Positions 6,371 through 15,374 of a stretch of DNA of 20,450 bases are shown here, one piece after another (the stretch's first letter is position 1; each line of letters begins with the position of its first letter). Position numbers and translations under genes: made by a program. The DNA is from CAYVUV01 sp964455095. GTDB lineage: Bacteria; Desulfobacterota; Binatia; HRBIN30; CADEER01. The notes beneath the pieces were generated by a model that searched no databases, was not told the DNA's origin, and saw only the letters and a list, made by a program, of their open reading frames with translations. The stretch covers positions 1 to 20,450 of the forward strand of contig CAYVUV010000376.1 of the NCBI GenBank assembly GCA_964455095.1, in the 5' to 3' direction.

Positions 6371-9300
6371 CGCGCAGGTCGCCGCAGCGGGCGAGGTCGG
6401 CGGGGACGTCGCCCATGCTCGTGTGGCCGTGGTCGGCGGTGATGATGAAGAGTTTGTTGTAGAGCTCGCCGATGCTTCTGAGCTTGAGCACGAAGTCCTG
6501 GATTACGGTGTCCAAATAGCGGCGCACGTAGTCGGTGTATCGGCTTCCGCCGGGTCCGTGGCCGGTGCCGTGGGCGTCGTGGTCCAGGCCGGGAAGGTAG
6601 AGAAGGAAGAACGCCGGGAACGGGACGTCGTTGCGGCGATCGCCGTCCATCAGATGGTCCTGGAGATACACGTTGGCCGCGGCCACGGACGAAACGTCCA
6701 ACGCCAACGACTCATCTCTCGCCGAGGCGCCCTCGCGCAGCGCCGGCAGCACAAAAGTCGCCAGGGTTCCGAGGTCGGGCGGATACGTCAGCCAGCGATC
6801 GGGACCGCGCGCGTCCAGGCCACGCGCATAGTGCTGCAACACACTGATGCTGACCGCCTGCTCTGGCGTGAAGTACCCACTGGCGCGCAGGAACGGCTCG
6901 ATCTGCTCGAAGATCGTCTCGACGCCTTCGGAGCTGTGCCGCAGCGTGCGGTTCTGTGGGCTCTCCCTCCAATCTCCACGGAATGGCACCAGGGCATGGT
7001 TGTCCCCGGCCGAGCGCCAGAAGGCTCCATCGCTGAAGGTGATCAACCCCTGCGCATCGACACCGGCCGGCGGCTGCGTGGGAATCGATTGGGTGATGTC
7101 GCGGGCAAAGAATTCGTTGCCGAGCTGGCCGGTTTCGCGCGGGAGCTTGCCGGTGAGAATCGAGGCCCAGGAGGCCAGCGTGATCGAGGGGAAGACGCTG
7201 GTCACCGCGGGGAACCGGTAGTGGTGCGCCTCGAGATCGCCTTTGAGCTCGTCCGCAGTAGCTTTTCCGTCGTCCATGGCGCCTTTCGCGAGGCGAGCGC
7301 CGAAGAGCTGCGCGAAGCCCGGAAGTGTGTGTGGGTCGACGTAGTAGTTCACGCCCGGTTCCTGCACTGCGTTCTCCTCCGGGGGGTAGAGAACGTCTTG
7401 GCGCATCCCGTCGACTCCGATCAGGATCACTTGCACCTTCTCGATGGGCACTTCGCGTGACTTGCCCTGCATCGCATCCCCCATCACCTCAGCCGTGAGC
7501 CGTATCGAGGTCCCCACACCGCCGTACACGGCAGCAAAGGGTAAGCCAGGGAACGTGTCCCGCATCAGGCTGTGGAGCCCGCCGTCGTGGCTCTCGACCA
7601 AGGGCAAATTCGAGACGACGAGTGCTTCTTCGAACATCCCATCCTGGCCGCGCGCCATCGTATAGCGACTTGTCTCAGGCACGCGCAGCAACTCGAGCGA
7701 TATGGACGAGGGTGCGAAGTTCGCGCCCGGCGGCTGGATCACGGCGCCACTGCGATCGACGGTTTCGACGCGCACCGTCACGCTGTCGGGGTGGAGCTCG
7801 GCAAGGTGGGCCGGAAGGCGCACTTCCGGCTGGTAGAGAGTAGTTCGCCCCTCGTTGAAGTAGCGCGTCTCCTCGACTTCGACGGTCTGCCACGCACCCT
7901 CGGCTTCGACTTGCCCCGCCAGTGCCACGCGCATGCGCGCCGGCCCGAGATCGACCGTGTACCAACCGTCGCGCTGCGCTGCCACATAGGCGAGCACGTG
8001 TCCGCTCAGTTCCGGGTCGACGGCGTTGACGTCGATCGCCACGTCCTGCGCGACCGCCGCACGCCCACCCTCAGCCGGCAGAGCCACACTGGCCAGCACT
8101 CGGTCATCCACCCCGTCGCGCGGACTCTCGTCCAGCGCTCCTCCCGGATCCTGCATGTCGACGATGGTCAAACCCACCGTGCCGTTGGCGACATAGAGCA
8201 AGCGCCGTTCGCGGTCGGCGAGCAGCCGCCGCGGCTGTGATCCCTCGGGGAGGAAGATGACGCCGCGCAGGCGATCGGGTCGGAACGCGCCCGTCTCGGT
8301 GTCGAAGCCCACCGTGCAGAGCGCCGGTCGCTGCTCCACGCGACAGGCCGCAACCACCAGGTCGACGCGCTTGTCGTCCTCGATATGCCCGTTGCGGTGA
8401 CGCACGGAGTCGGCATTCGCATCCACCGGCCACGCGGACAATGTCGCGACGGTCGTCACGCCGTCGAGCGCGTAGTCGACCGGGCCGTCGGGTGCGCCGC
8501 GCACTCGGCTCAACCCCGCACTGGTGGCGACCAACCCGTCGCGCCGCGCCCCGATCACCCACGAGCCAAGCGTTGCAACGGATCGAAAATGGCCCGGCAG
8601 GGCAGTCGTGACGCCCTGTCGCTCCGGCCGCCGATCGATGCCGTCGACGCGGATGAGCTCCAAGCCGATCGATGGCGCATTGGCGACAAAGGCCAGGCCG
8701 ACGCCGAGATCTGCCACCTCCAGCGGCAGACCGACATCGTTTGGTATCTGGCGCAACAGCGCCAGCGTGCTCGGACTCTCGTTGCCCGCCGGTGAGTTGA
8801 GCAGCTCGTATGATTCCGCCGACTGGTTCACCGATCGCGACACGATCTGCGGCACGTCCAGCGCACCCATGGCGCTCAGGTCAAACAGGCGCCAGACCCC
8901 GAAGCGCCGCGGGCTGGCATCGCTGCGGGCACCATCGACGCTCATCAGGTAGGGACCCGTGAACGTCGTCCCCTGCCCATCTGTCAGGGCCTGTGCAGCC
9001 ACGAATCGGACGTCGTAGTCGTAGCCAGCCGTCGCCAGCGTCAGGAGCGGTGCCGCCGCCGCGACCCGTTCGGTCACGTCCGTGATCGCGATGCCGCCCT
9101 GCGAGTCGAGCCGATACGCATCGCCCTCGGCAAACGCGACCAGCTGCCGCAGCTCCGGATGAGCACCCTCGAATGCGTGCCAGCCGAGCGTGTCGACGGC
9201 CAGCGCGTCGACCTCCTCGACGTGATCGACCACTGCCGGCGCGACCGTCGTGAAGCGCCGCGTGAACGGCACCGTCAGGGCGTTGCGGCCGCGGTCTTCG

Positions 9301-12300
9301 ACCGCTCCGATCTCGACGCGGCACTCGCTTCCCAGCGGGAGACCGTGCAGCGGGTGCTCGGCGCGCGGCACGAAGAAGATTCGGCGGCCATCGAACGATT
9401 GCGACCACGTCCCCTGCCACTCCACTTCGGCCCCATCGATCCGGCACCACACCCGCGCGTTGCCATCAAGCGATGCGCTGAGAACCGTCTCACTGAACGC
9501 GATCGAGATCTGTGCATCGTGCGCGACATCCGTCGCCTCGTCGGCCACCGACACGCGTTCGGGTATCACCTCCGGCGGCGTCGTGTCGTCACTCAACGCC
9601 TCCTCGACGAAGACGAACTCTCCCTGGCGCGGCACCACCGACGTCGCAACCGTGTCGACGACCTCGCCGGATGGCTTCTGCAGCTCGACGACAATCGACT
9701 GATTACATGGCACAGGGACGACGTAGCGGAGGCGCTCCGGACCCAGTAGCGGGAACGGGAGCTGCATCCCACCCGGGATCACCGCGCTGTCGTACTGCTC
9801 ACCGATGGCAGCGTACCCGGTAGCGAACGCGGTACAGAGCCGGGCCCGCAGCACGGCGAACAACCCGTCGAAGCGGATGCCGGCGAACTCTCCCGGGTCC
9901 GATGTCACCAGGCCGGCCGGTTGGTCCCAGAAAGCGGTGTCGATGGCCGTCATCTCCTCGCGCTGGCGGAAGTTGACCACTTCGGCAACCAGGTACTGAT
10001 CCGCTGCCGTGGCATCGCCCGGCGCCGGGACGGAGATGTCGAGCTGCGCCCGCGGCACAGCCCCGCCGAGGTCGAGCCGCACACCGCCAACAAGCTCCAT
10101 CGTCTCGTCTGCCGTGTGCGGAAACTCGTCCACAAACGCCGGCAACACGGTCACCAGCGCGACGGATTCGAATGCGCCTTCCGGAATCAGCGCGCGGTAG
10201 AGCGCGGCATCGTACGGGGCGTCGTCCGGCCCGGGCGGCGGTGCGTACACAACACCACCCGCGGGCCCGATGGCCGTCGCTCCCGTTTCCTCGTCGCGCA
10301 TGCTGCCGGCGTCGAGCCTGACGAGATTGTGGAGGTCGTCCTCCACCCACACGGCGATGCGCGCCCCCAGCTCGGCTTCGATGATGGCGCAGAAGCTGCC
10401 CGGTTGGCTCGTCTCGCAGCGGCCGGAAAAGAACGCGTCACACTGCTGGCTGCCGCTCTCCCCGGTTGGGCCAGTCGCCACCACCGTCACCACGTCGATG
10501 CTCGCCTCGTTCTCGATCGCGACGGTGCTGTCCGGCCGCGCCAGGTGGGGGCCGCCACAGATGAAGACACGGCCCTGATCGTCCGGTAGCGACATGCGAA
10601 GCGTATTGGGCGGCAGCGCCGCCGCGGGGAACGCTGTGGCCGTGGTGAAATCGGTCTCGAACCCGGCGTGCCCACTGGCAGTCGAGCCCGCGAGCGCGTG
10701 GCCGGAGAAGTCAGTCACAGCGCTGGTCAAGGTGATGCGATAGGTCGAATCCGCAGTGAGCGGCTCGGCCGGGTTGAGCACCAGCTGTGCGCCACCGGCG
10801 ATGAGCGATAGGCGGTGGGCGACCGGCACGCTCCGGCCCGCCGGCTGTCGGCGGTCGGCGACTCGTTCGAACACCACAGAGCTCTCAGTCAGAGAAGTGC
10901 CGAGAATGGGCTCGGAAAACGTGAGTATGATCGCGGTGTCCGCAGCGACGCCGCTGGCGTGGTTCGGCGGAACGCTTTGCACGACCTCCGGCGGCGTACC
11001 CTCGAGCTCGATATCCGCCGTCACGACGGTCGGAGCCAACGCGTCGGGCAACACGACGGTCTTCTGACCCTTCAGGTCGCGCGCGACGTCGCGCGCCGAC
11101 AGCGTAGACGCCACACCCGCGGGAGCTGGGAGCACATACTGACCGCTGGCGTTGGTCGTGTTGACGACCGCCACCGTGTCACTGCGGACGACGATCCCGG
11201 CGCGCGCCCCGGTCGCATCGCGCACGCTGCCGGTCACCAGCGCGGCGTTGGGCGTCAAGCCGAGCACGACGTACAGGCCGCGCGCCCCGAATCCGCTGGC
11301 GCACGGCAGCGTGGCCCCAGCGCAGCGATCAATCGCCAGCAAGCCGCCAACACCGACGGCAAAGGCGACGACATCGAGCGCGCTGCCACGCTCGGTGGCC
11401 AACGTGCGCGCGACGACAAAGCGCGCGCCGTCGGGGATCGCAGCGCCCAGCCACAAACCGTAGGTCACCTGCGGACCGAGCGCGCCGCTCGGATCGAGAG
11501 CCACGGCACCGGCAAAGTCGGCGCGCGCCGCCACACCCGCTGGAAGTTCATCCGGTTGCACGGGCCGGAGCACGATCGCGATCGGACCGTCGGTCGCACC
11601 GGGCGGCACGATCAATCGCACGCCCGGCCCGCTCACCTCACCGCCGGCGCCGTCGACTACGCCCAGCACACCATCCGACCCCGCTAGCGTGACATCGATC
11701 CCGATACGCCCGCCAGCCAGAGCAGTCAGCGGCATCTCCTGGCGTGGCATCACCGCGACGAGCGCAGTCAGGCGCGCGGCGTCGGAATCCATCGACCCTC
11801 CGCCCAGTGCGACGCGATAGCCGGCGAGATCATGCCGGCTCGCAGGGCCCGCAAAGCGGCCCCCATCGCGCCAGTCGTAGGTCTCGCCCAGCAGCGCCGC
11901 GAAGACCGTGCCGCTCGGCATCGGGGCGCTGCCTTGGACCGTTGTGAGCACCAGCGCCCCCATTCCAGTCCCACCCACGACCGCGGGCGGCTCCGCCAAT
12001 ACCAGGGCCGACGCGGCCGCAGCGTTCGCCTGCGCAACACCATCCAAGAGCGCGCCTGCGTGCGCCGCGGGCGGTGACGCCGGTGGCGCGTCGGCGACGA
12101 GCAAGGCGATCTGCCCGGTGCGCAGCGACACGGCGATCTCGAGCGCGTCATCGACCTCTCGGGTCGGCGGTCCGCCGCGCCACTGGCGCGCCTCGTCATC
12201 CCAGGCTGCGATCGCTACGGCCGCGGACGCATTCGGCGGCAGCGACACGAGCGGCACGCGCAAGGTCGCTCCTGCCGGCTGACCGGCGTAGAACTCGACG

Positions 12301-13931
12301 TGCAAGTCGATACCGATCAACACACTCCATCCCAACGGCAGCGGCGCCACTACACCCTGAGGACCAACGGCCGTGGCGCGAATGCCCGTCTCAGCCGTCA
12401 GAGCATCGGCCGGAATCGCCAGCTCGATGGTCGGATCGACGCCCGGCGACCATGGTCGCCGACTGGCCGGCAAGAAATTGGCAAAGGGAATTTGGACCTC
12501 ACCACCGGCACGCCCGATGACCGTCGCCGCGGCCAGAGCGGTCAGCCGCGCCGCGCGCATCCTCGCCGCAGGCCCGCTGCTGTCGACGCGGCGAATGCAG
12601 CGGGTGTATCCGTCCTTCCGCAACTCGACGAACTCTCCGGCGCTGAGCGCCGGCAAGGCATAACGACCGTGCGCGTCGCTTTTCGCCCGCTCCACTCCGC
12701 CTGCCAGCACCGTCACATCGCCCAGTGGCCAGGCCGTGGCGTCATCGAACACGTCGCCGTATGCGATGACCGGCTGCGCGGAGACCGTCGGCGTTGCCAC
12801 GCTCGGGACTGTTGCGGTCGCCGCCGGCGCCGGAGTCGGCGCCTCGTGCGACGCCGTGGCGGTCGGTGTCGCAGTCGCCGGGGTCGCGGCGGTCGGTGTT
12901 CTCTCCGCCGCAGGCAGCGTCGCGGTCACCGAAGGCAACGGCGGACCATTTGAGAGCGGCGCCACGGCCAGTTTGCGCACCGCGCCCGACAAGACGAAGA
13001 CGCCGCGCGACTGCAGGCTCACCGCGTCGAACACGCGCAGCTCACCGCGCGTGCCGACCACCAGTCGGGTCCCATCCGGAGTCAGCACGATGTCGCGTGC
13101 CCGTGCCGGCAAGGGCGCTGTCGCACGCACGGCTCCCGTCGCCAGGTCCACTGCCGCAATGCGCGACGGCCCCGGCAGCGCCACCACGACCTGGCCGCGC
13201 CGTCCGTCGAGAACCATCGCGCTCGGTCGCCGCCCGACGGGCAGCGTCGCAACCACGGCCGCACCCGGCACCGAGATCACCGAGATCGTTCCGTCGCGCC
13301 GGTTCAAGACGTACGCGGTGCCGCCGTCGGCCGATAGCGCCAGGTCGAACGGCTGCTGCCCTGCCCGCACCCGGCTCAGCACCGCCCCGGTCGCCGCGTC
13401 GAGAATCGACATCAACCCCGTGGCACCGAAATCGAGGCTTACGACCCGACGTGTGCGGTCGTTGCTCGCCAGGATCCGCACCCGCCGCGGCAAGGGTACG
13501 GTCCAGAGCAGATCGCCACCATCAACGGATAGAGGGAGCGCACTCAGACCGCGCGGCCGCCCGCGTGACGCGAATACGCCGCTGCCATCCGCTGCCACCG
13601 TCACCGCTCGTACGCCGGGCATGGCGACACGGCGCGGCGGCGCGCCGCCGAGGAGATCAAGCACTTCCACCGCACCAGGCCGCGAGGCAACGAGATGCGT
13701 CGCCCCGGCTGTGAGCGCGAGATCGATCGGCGGCCCGCTCGTCACAACTGCCGACTGCTCGCCCGAATCGAGATCTGTCACCGCCACCAGGGCTCGACCC
13801 TTCAACGCCGCAAAGACGCGCCCTCCCTCCGCAGCAGTGGCCGGTGCTGCATCGAAGGCGGTCACGAACAACAGCGCGGCACCACTGGCGATGGCCCCTG
13901 CTGCCCTGCAATGTCCGAGCGACTCGCGCAT
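5442..13931 (-). CDS. Giant exported multidomain protein with C-terminal alkaline-phosphatase-superfamily phosphodiesterase domain
   Basis: 2,829 residues from ATG 13931, chosen because it opens a signal peptide (M-R-E-S-L-G-H..., ending A-T-A-A); the frame extends to 14213 without a plausible start. Approximate order: YVTN-type propeller 35-325; Thr/Pro/Ala linker 328-386; carboxypeptidase-regulatory-like 387-450; ZU5-like beta regions to ~890; second regulatory-like unit 898-945; Ig-like (SbsA/Big_5 type, P-P-E-V...) 976-1094 and 1448-1565; LVIVD-like propeller region 1566-1960; phosphodiesterase domain 2160-2829. The catalytic set looks complete: D2174 in L-I-G-V-D-G-M, nucleophile T2251 in FPSITLASWASILTG, D2450/H2454 in L-D-H-D-A-H-G-T-G-H, D2500/H2501 in T-A-D-H-G, and H2763 in A-W-H-G-G-L-G. 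Known relatives (nucleotide pyrophosphatase/phosphodiesterase type) hydrolyse phosphate mono- or diesters; the substrate here is unknown. It acts outside the cytoplasm and heads the three-gene cluster. Confidence 0.85.
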   Translation of the reverse strand: MRESLGHCRAAGAIASGAALLFVTAFDAAPATAAEGGRVFAALKGRALVAVTDLDSGEQSAVVTSGPPIDLALTAGATHLVASRPGAVEVLDLLGGAPPRRVAMPGVRAVTVAADGSGVFASRGRPRGLSALPLSVDGGDLLWTVPLPRRVRILASNDRTRRVVSLDFGATGLMSILDAATGAVLSRVRAGQQPFDLALSADGGTAYVLNRRDGTISVISVPGAAVVATLPVGRRPSAMVLDGRRGQVVVALPGPSRIAAVDLATGAVRATAPLPARARDIVLTPDGTRLVVGTRGELRVFDAVSLQSRGVFVLSGAVRKLAVAPLSNGPPLPSVTATLPAAERTPTAATPATATPTATASHEAPTPAPAATATVPSVATPTVSAQPVIAYGDVFDDATAWPLGDVTVLAGGVERAKSDAHGRYALPALSAGEFVELRKDGYTRCIRRVDSSGPAARMRAARLTALAAATVIGRAGGEVQIPFANFLPASRRPWSPGVDPTIELAIPADALTAETGIRATAVGPQGVVAPLPLGWSVLIGIDLHVEFYAGQPAGATLRVPLVSLPPNASAAVAIAAWDDEARQWRGGPPTREVDDALEIAVSLRTGQIALLVADAPPASPPAAHAGALLDGVAQANAAAASALVLAEPPAVVGGTGMGALVLTTVQGSAPMPSGTVFAALLGETYDWRDGGRFAGPASRHDLAGYRVALGGGSMDSDAARLTALVAVMPRQEMPLTALAGGRIGIDVTLAGSDGVLGVVDGAGGEVSGPGVRLIVPPGATDGPIAIVLRPVQPDELPAGVAARADFAGAVALDPSGALGPQVTYGLWLGAAIPDGARFVVARTLATERGSALDVVAFAVGVGGLLAIDRCAGATLPCASGFGARGLYVVLGLTPNAALVTGSVRDATGARAGIVVRSDTVAVVNTTNASGQYVLPAPAGVASTLSARDVARDLKGQKTVVLPDALAPTVVTADIELEGTPPEVVQSVPPNHASGVAADTAIILTFSEPILGTSLTESSVVFERVADRRQPAGRSVPVAHRLSLIAGGAQLVLNPAEPLTADSTYRITLTSAVTDFSGHALAGSTASGHAGFETDFTTATAFPAAALPPNTLRMSLPDDQGRVFICGGPHLARPDSTVAIENEASIDVVTVVATGPTGESGSQQCDAFFSGRCETSQPGSFCAIIEAELGARIAVWVEDDLHNLVRLDAGSMRDEETGATAIGPAGGVVYAPPPGPDDAPYDAALYRALIPEGAFESVALVTVLPAFVDEFPHTADETMELVGGVRLDLGGAVPRAQLDISVPAPGDATAADQYLVAEVVNFRQREEMTAIDTAFWDQPAGLVTSDPGEFAGIRFDGLFAVLRARLCTAFATGYAAIGEQYDSAVIPGGMQLPFPLLGPERLRYVVPVPCNQSIVVELQKPSGEVVDTVATSVVPRQGEFVFVEEALSDDTTPPEVIPERVSVADEATDVAHDAQISIAFSETVLSASLDGNARVWCRIDGAEVEWQGTWSQSFDGRRIFFVPRAEHPLHGLPLGSECRVEIGAVEDRGRNALTVPFTRRFTTVAPAVVDHVEEVDALAVDTLGWHAFEGAHPELRQLVAFAEGDAYRLDSQGGIAITDVTERVAAAAPLLTLATAGYDYDVRFVAAQALTDGQGTTFTGPYLMSVDGARSDASPRRFGVWRLFDLSAMGALDVPQIVSRSVNQSAESYELLNSPAGNESPSTLALLRQIPNDVGLPLEVADLGVGLAFVANAPSIGLELIRVDGIDRRPERQGVTTALPGHFRSVATLGSWVIGARRDGLVATSAGLSRVRGAPDGPVDYALDGVTTVATLSAWPVDANADSVRHRNGHIEDDKRVDLVVAACRVEQRPALCTVGFDTETGAFRPDRLRGVIFLPEGSQPRRLLADRERRLLYVANGTVGLTIVDMQDPGGALDESPRDGVDDRVLASVALPAEGGRAAVAQDVAIDVNAVDPELSGHVLAYVAAQRDGWYTVDLGPARMRVALAGQVEAEGAWQTVEVEETRYFNEGRTTLYQPEVRLPAHLAELHPDSVTVRVETVDRSGAVIQPPGANFAPSSISLELLRVPETSRYTMARGQDGMFEEALVVSNLPLVESHDGGLHSLMRDTFPGLPFAAVYGGVGTSIRLTAEVMGDAMQGKSREVPIEKVQVILIGVDGMRQDVLYPPEENAVQEPGVNYYVDPHTLPGFAQLFGARLAKGAMDDGKATADELKGDLEAHHYRFPAVTSVFPSITLASWASILTGKLPRETGQLGNEFFARDITQSIPTQPPAGVDAQGLITFSDGAFWRSAGDNHALVPFRGDWRESPQNRTLRHSSEGVETIFEQIEPFLRASGYFTPEQAVSISVLQHYARGLDARGPDRWLTYPPDLGTLATFVLPALREGASARDESLALDVSSVAAANVYLQDHLMDGDRRNDVPFPAFFLLYLPGLDHDAHGTGHGPGGSRYTDYVRRYLDTVIQDFVLKLRSIGELYNKLFIITADHGHTSMGDVPADLARCGDLREELAPLSELTGRDDVLRERTENANLNSWELSTVFQQINERLLPGSPAFGFRVRLLVPPEVALAPENDDTASSSIAGLATVIPALNGPMAHFYIRSREAGDFSALPDVRRGDEPAEVAMFAEFLRIALSDSMEPTYLGLSQEDVDAIRKSTGKMMGSVDFILYRDPADRQYRVFESLAPDGTLISSTLSSIAAAGQDHLVDPVFRIEAMNDSARSGDVVVHFHFDSDSPVTDRFTSGVSCRAWHGGLGRADSFVPVLAGYPGGGRAEFAQWWDEARSGVCSDVGNLNCRGNWFATDLITRWLEDDYESRN

Positions 13932-13989
13932 GCTGCGACTCGTGCCCTTCCGGCGCGTAGAACGCGCCGCCTTGGGAAATACGATCGCA

Positions 13990-14018
13990 GCAGTAGAGCA
14001 CTGCCAGATAGTTGTCAA
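13990..14018 (-). promoter_or_regulatory. Candidate promoter of the giant-protein cluster
   Basis: On the minus strand a perfect TTGACA (14018-14013) is followed by a 17-nt spacer and a weak -10 TACTGC (13995-13990). Overlapping the -10 is a perfect dyad GCAGT-N5-ACTGC at 13990-14004, which could be an operator or chance. A start near 13983 would leave about 50 nt of leader before the ATG at 13931. The surrounding 223-bp intergenic region is also less GC-rich than the genes around it. Confidence 0.4.
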
Positions 14019-14081
14019 GTATCTCACCATATGTCGCTTATCTACTCGCGACGAACGATCGCTCACATAGCGAAACATCGG

Positions 14082-14099
14082 CCATCGACCATCGACCAT
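14082..14099. repeat. Short tandem repeat of CCATCGA (2.6 copies)
   Basis: CCATCGA occurs twice in direct succession (14082-14088, 14089-14095), followed by CCAT, with a related CATCG just before. It lies in the intergenic region between the M16 peptidase gene and the giant-protein gene, upstream of the candidate promoter. It could be a direct-repeat regulator site or replication slippage; nothing else supports a function. Confidence 0.4.
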
Positions 14100-14154
14100 G
14101 CGGCCAACGCGACCCAGCGCCCCCTGGTGTGGGAGGCGCGGTGCTGCACTGTCG

Positions 14155-15354
14155 CTACGACAGCAGCGCGGTGACGGAACGGCCGGACAGCGCGTGGCGC
14201 CAGGCGGCCTCAACCTCGGCGGCCGAGAGCGAGGCGACGATGCGCTCGGTTTCCTGCGGCGTGGGGAAGCCCCACAGCGCGCTCTCGGCCAGCGCCAAGG
14301 CTTGATCGAGGCGCGTGTCGGCGAGCACCGCGTAGCGGTAGCGGAGCTTCTTGCGCGCGCGCTCGAGCTCGTCGGCGGAGAAGCCGTCGGCGGCGGCGCT
14401 GCGGCAGGTCTCCTCGACCGCCCGCATCAAGCGCTGCGCCTGGCTGCGCGCGCCGCTGGCGCTGAGCACGGCGAGGGCCCAGTCGGGTCCCCACTCGAGA
14501 TGCGCGCCGACTTCGTAGCTGAGCCCGAGGCGCTCGCGCAGCTCCTGGAACAAGCGGCTGTCGGGATCGGAGCCGACGAGGTCGAGGGCGACGCCAGTCG
14601 CCAGCAACGGGCGCGGCGCGGACGGCACGACGAAGAGTTGAATCAAGTATGCCTGGTTGCTGTCGCCGTCGGAGAGGCGCACCTGCCCGCCGGGGCGCAG
14701 ACGCACCGACGGCACGCGCGGCACCGGTCCGGGCCGGCCGTGGCGGAAGTGGCGCCCAACGGCGGCGCGCACGCCGGCGGCGGGCACACCGCCGACCACC
14801 GACAGGACGGAATTGGCGTGACAGAAGTGGCGGCGCAGGAAGGAGCGTACGTCGGCCGGCTCGATCCCGCGCACGCTGGCCAAACTGCCCGACACCGGGT
14901 GCGCCAGCGATCCGTCGAACAGCCGGGCCCACGCCTGCCGGTACAGCCGGTCGCCGGGATCGTCGAGGCGGCCGCGGATCTCCTCCATCACGACGCGGCG
15001 CTCCTTGCGCAGGCGGCGCGGGTCGATGTGGGTGCGGTAGTACTGTTCGGCGAGCAGCGCCAACGCATCGTCGAGGTCCTCGTTGAAGACCTCGAACGTC
15101 AGCGAGATGTCCTCGTATCCGGTATCGGCGTTGTGCTCGCCGCCGAGCTCGGCGGCGCGGCGATTGAGGGCGATCTGGTCGAACGACTCGGTGCCCTGGA
15201 AGAGCATGTGCTCGGCGACATGAGCGATGCCGGCGTGGCGGCCGTCGAAACGCGCGCCGGCGCGCACGGTGAGGGCGATCGCCGTCAACGGGCCGGGATG
15301 CGACTGGTGGACGACGCGCAGGCCGCGGTGGCGGAAGCGGGTGATTTGAGCCAT
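14155..15354 (-). CDS. M16-family zinc metallopeptidase (processing-peptidase/PqqL-like, ~400 residues)
   Basis: 399 residues from ATG 15354 (MAQITRFRHRGLRVV...); the longer frame to 15807 runs through pyrE in another frame and is rejected. The inverted zinc motif HVAEH (H45, E48, H49) lies in G-I-A-H-V-A-E-H-M-L-F-Q-G-T. The third ligand is in the KERRVVMEEI segment (E124/E125), at the usual spacing of about 75 residues. The C-terminal half (from about residue 215) is the second, inactive M16 lobe, with S-R-L-F-Q-E-L-R-E-R-L-G-L-S-Y as its conserved R/Y-containing segment. No signal peptide is visible, so it is probably cytoplasmic. Single-subunit members of this size often act as dimers or with an inactive partner; no partner gene is seen. 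It follows pyrE by 20 bp on the same strand, indicating one transcript. Confidence 0.9.
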   Translation of the reverse strand: MAQITRFRHRGLRVVHQSHPGPLTAIALTVRAGARFDGRHAGIAHVAEHMLFQGTESFDQIALNRRAAELGGEHNADTGYEDISLTFEVFNEDLDDALALLAEQYYRTHIDPRRLRKERRVVMEEIRGRLDDPGDRLYRQAWARLFDGSLAHPVSGSLASVRGIEPADVRSFLRRHFCHANSVLSVVGGVPAAGVRAAVGRHFRHGRPGPVPRVPSVRLRPGGQVRLSDGDSNQAYLIQLFVVPSAPRPLLATGVALDLVGSDPDSRLFQELRERLGLSYEVGAHLEWGPDWALAVLSASGARSQAQRLMRAVEETCRSAAADGFSADELERARKKLRYRYAVLADTRLDQALALAESALWGFPTPQETERIVASLSAAEVEAAWRHALSGRSVTALLS

Positions 15355-15374
15355 GTCGGTAACCGCTGCGCGGG

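Noticed and set aside
12736..14070. 444-codon open frame on the plus strand opposite the giant gene
   Set aside because: It is Arg/Ser/Thr-rich, has no family features and lies wholly antisense to strongly supported propeller-coding sequence; GC-rich genes routinely leave such shadows.
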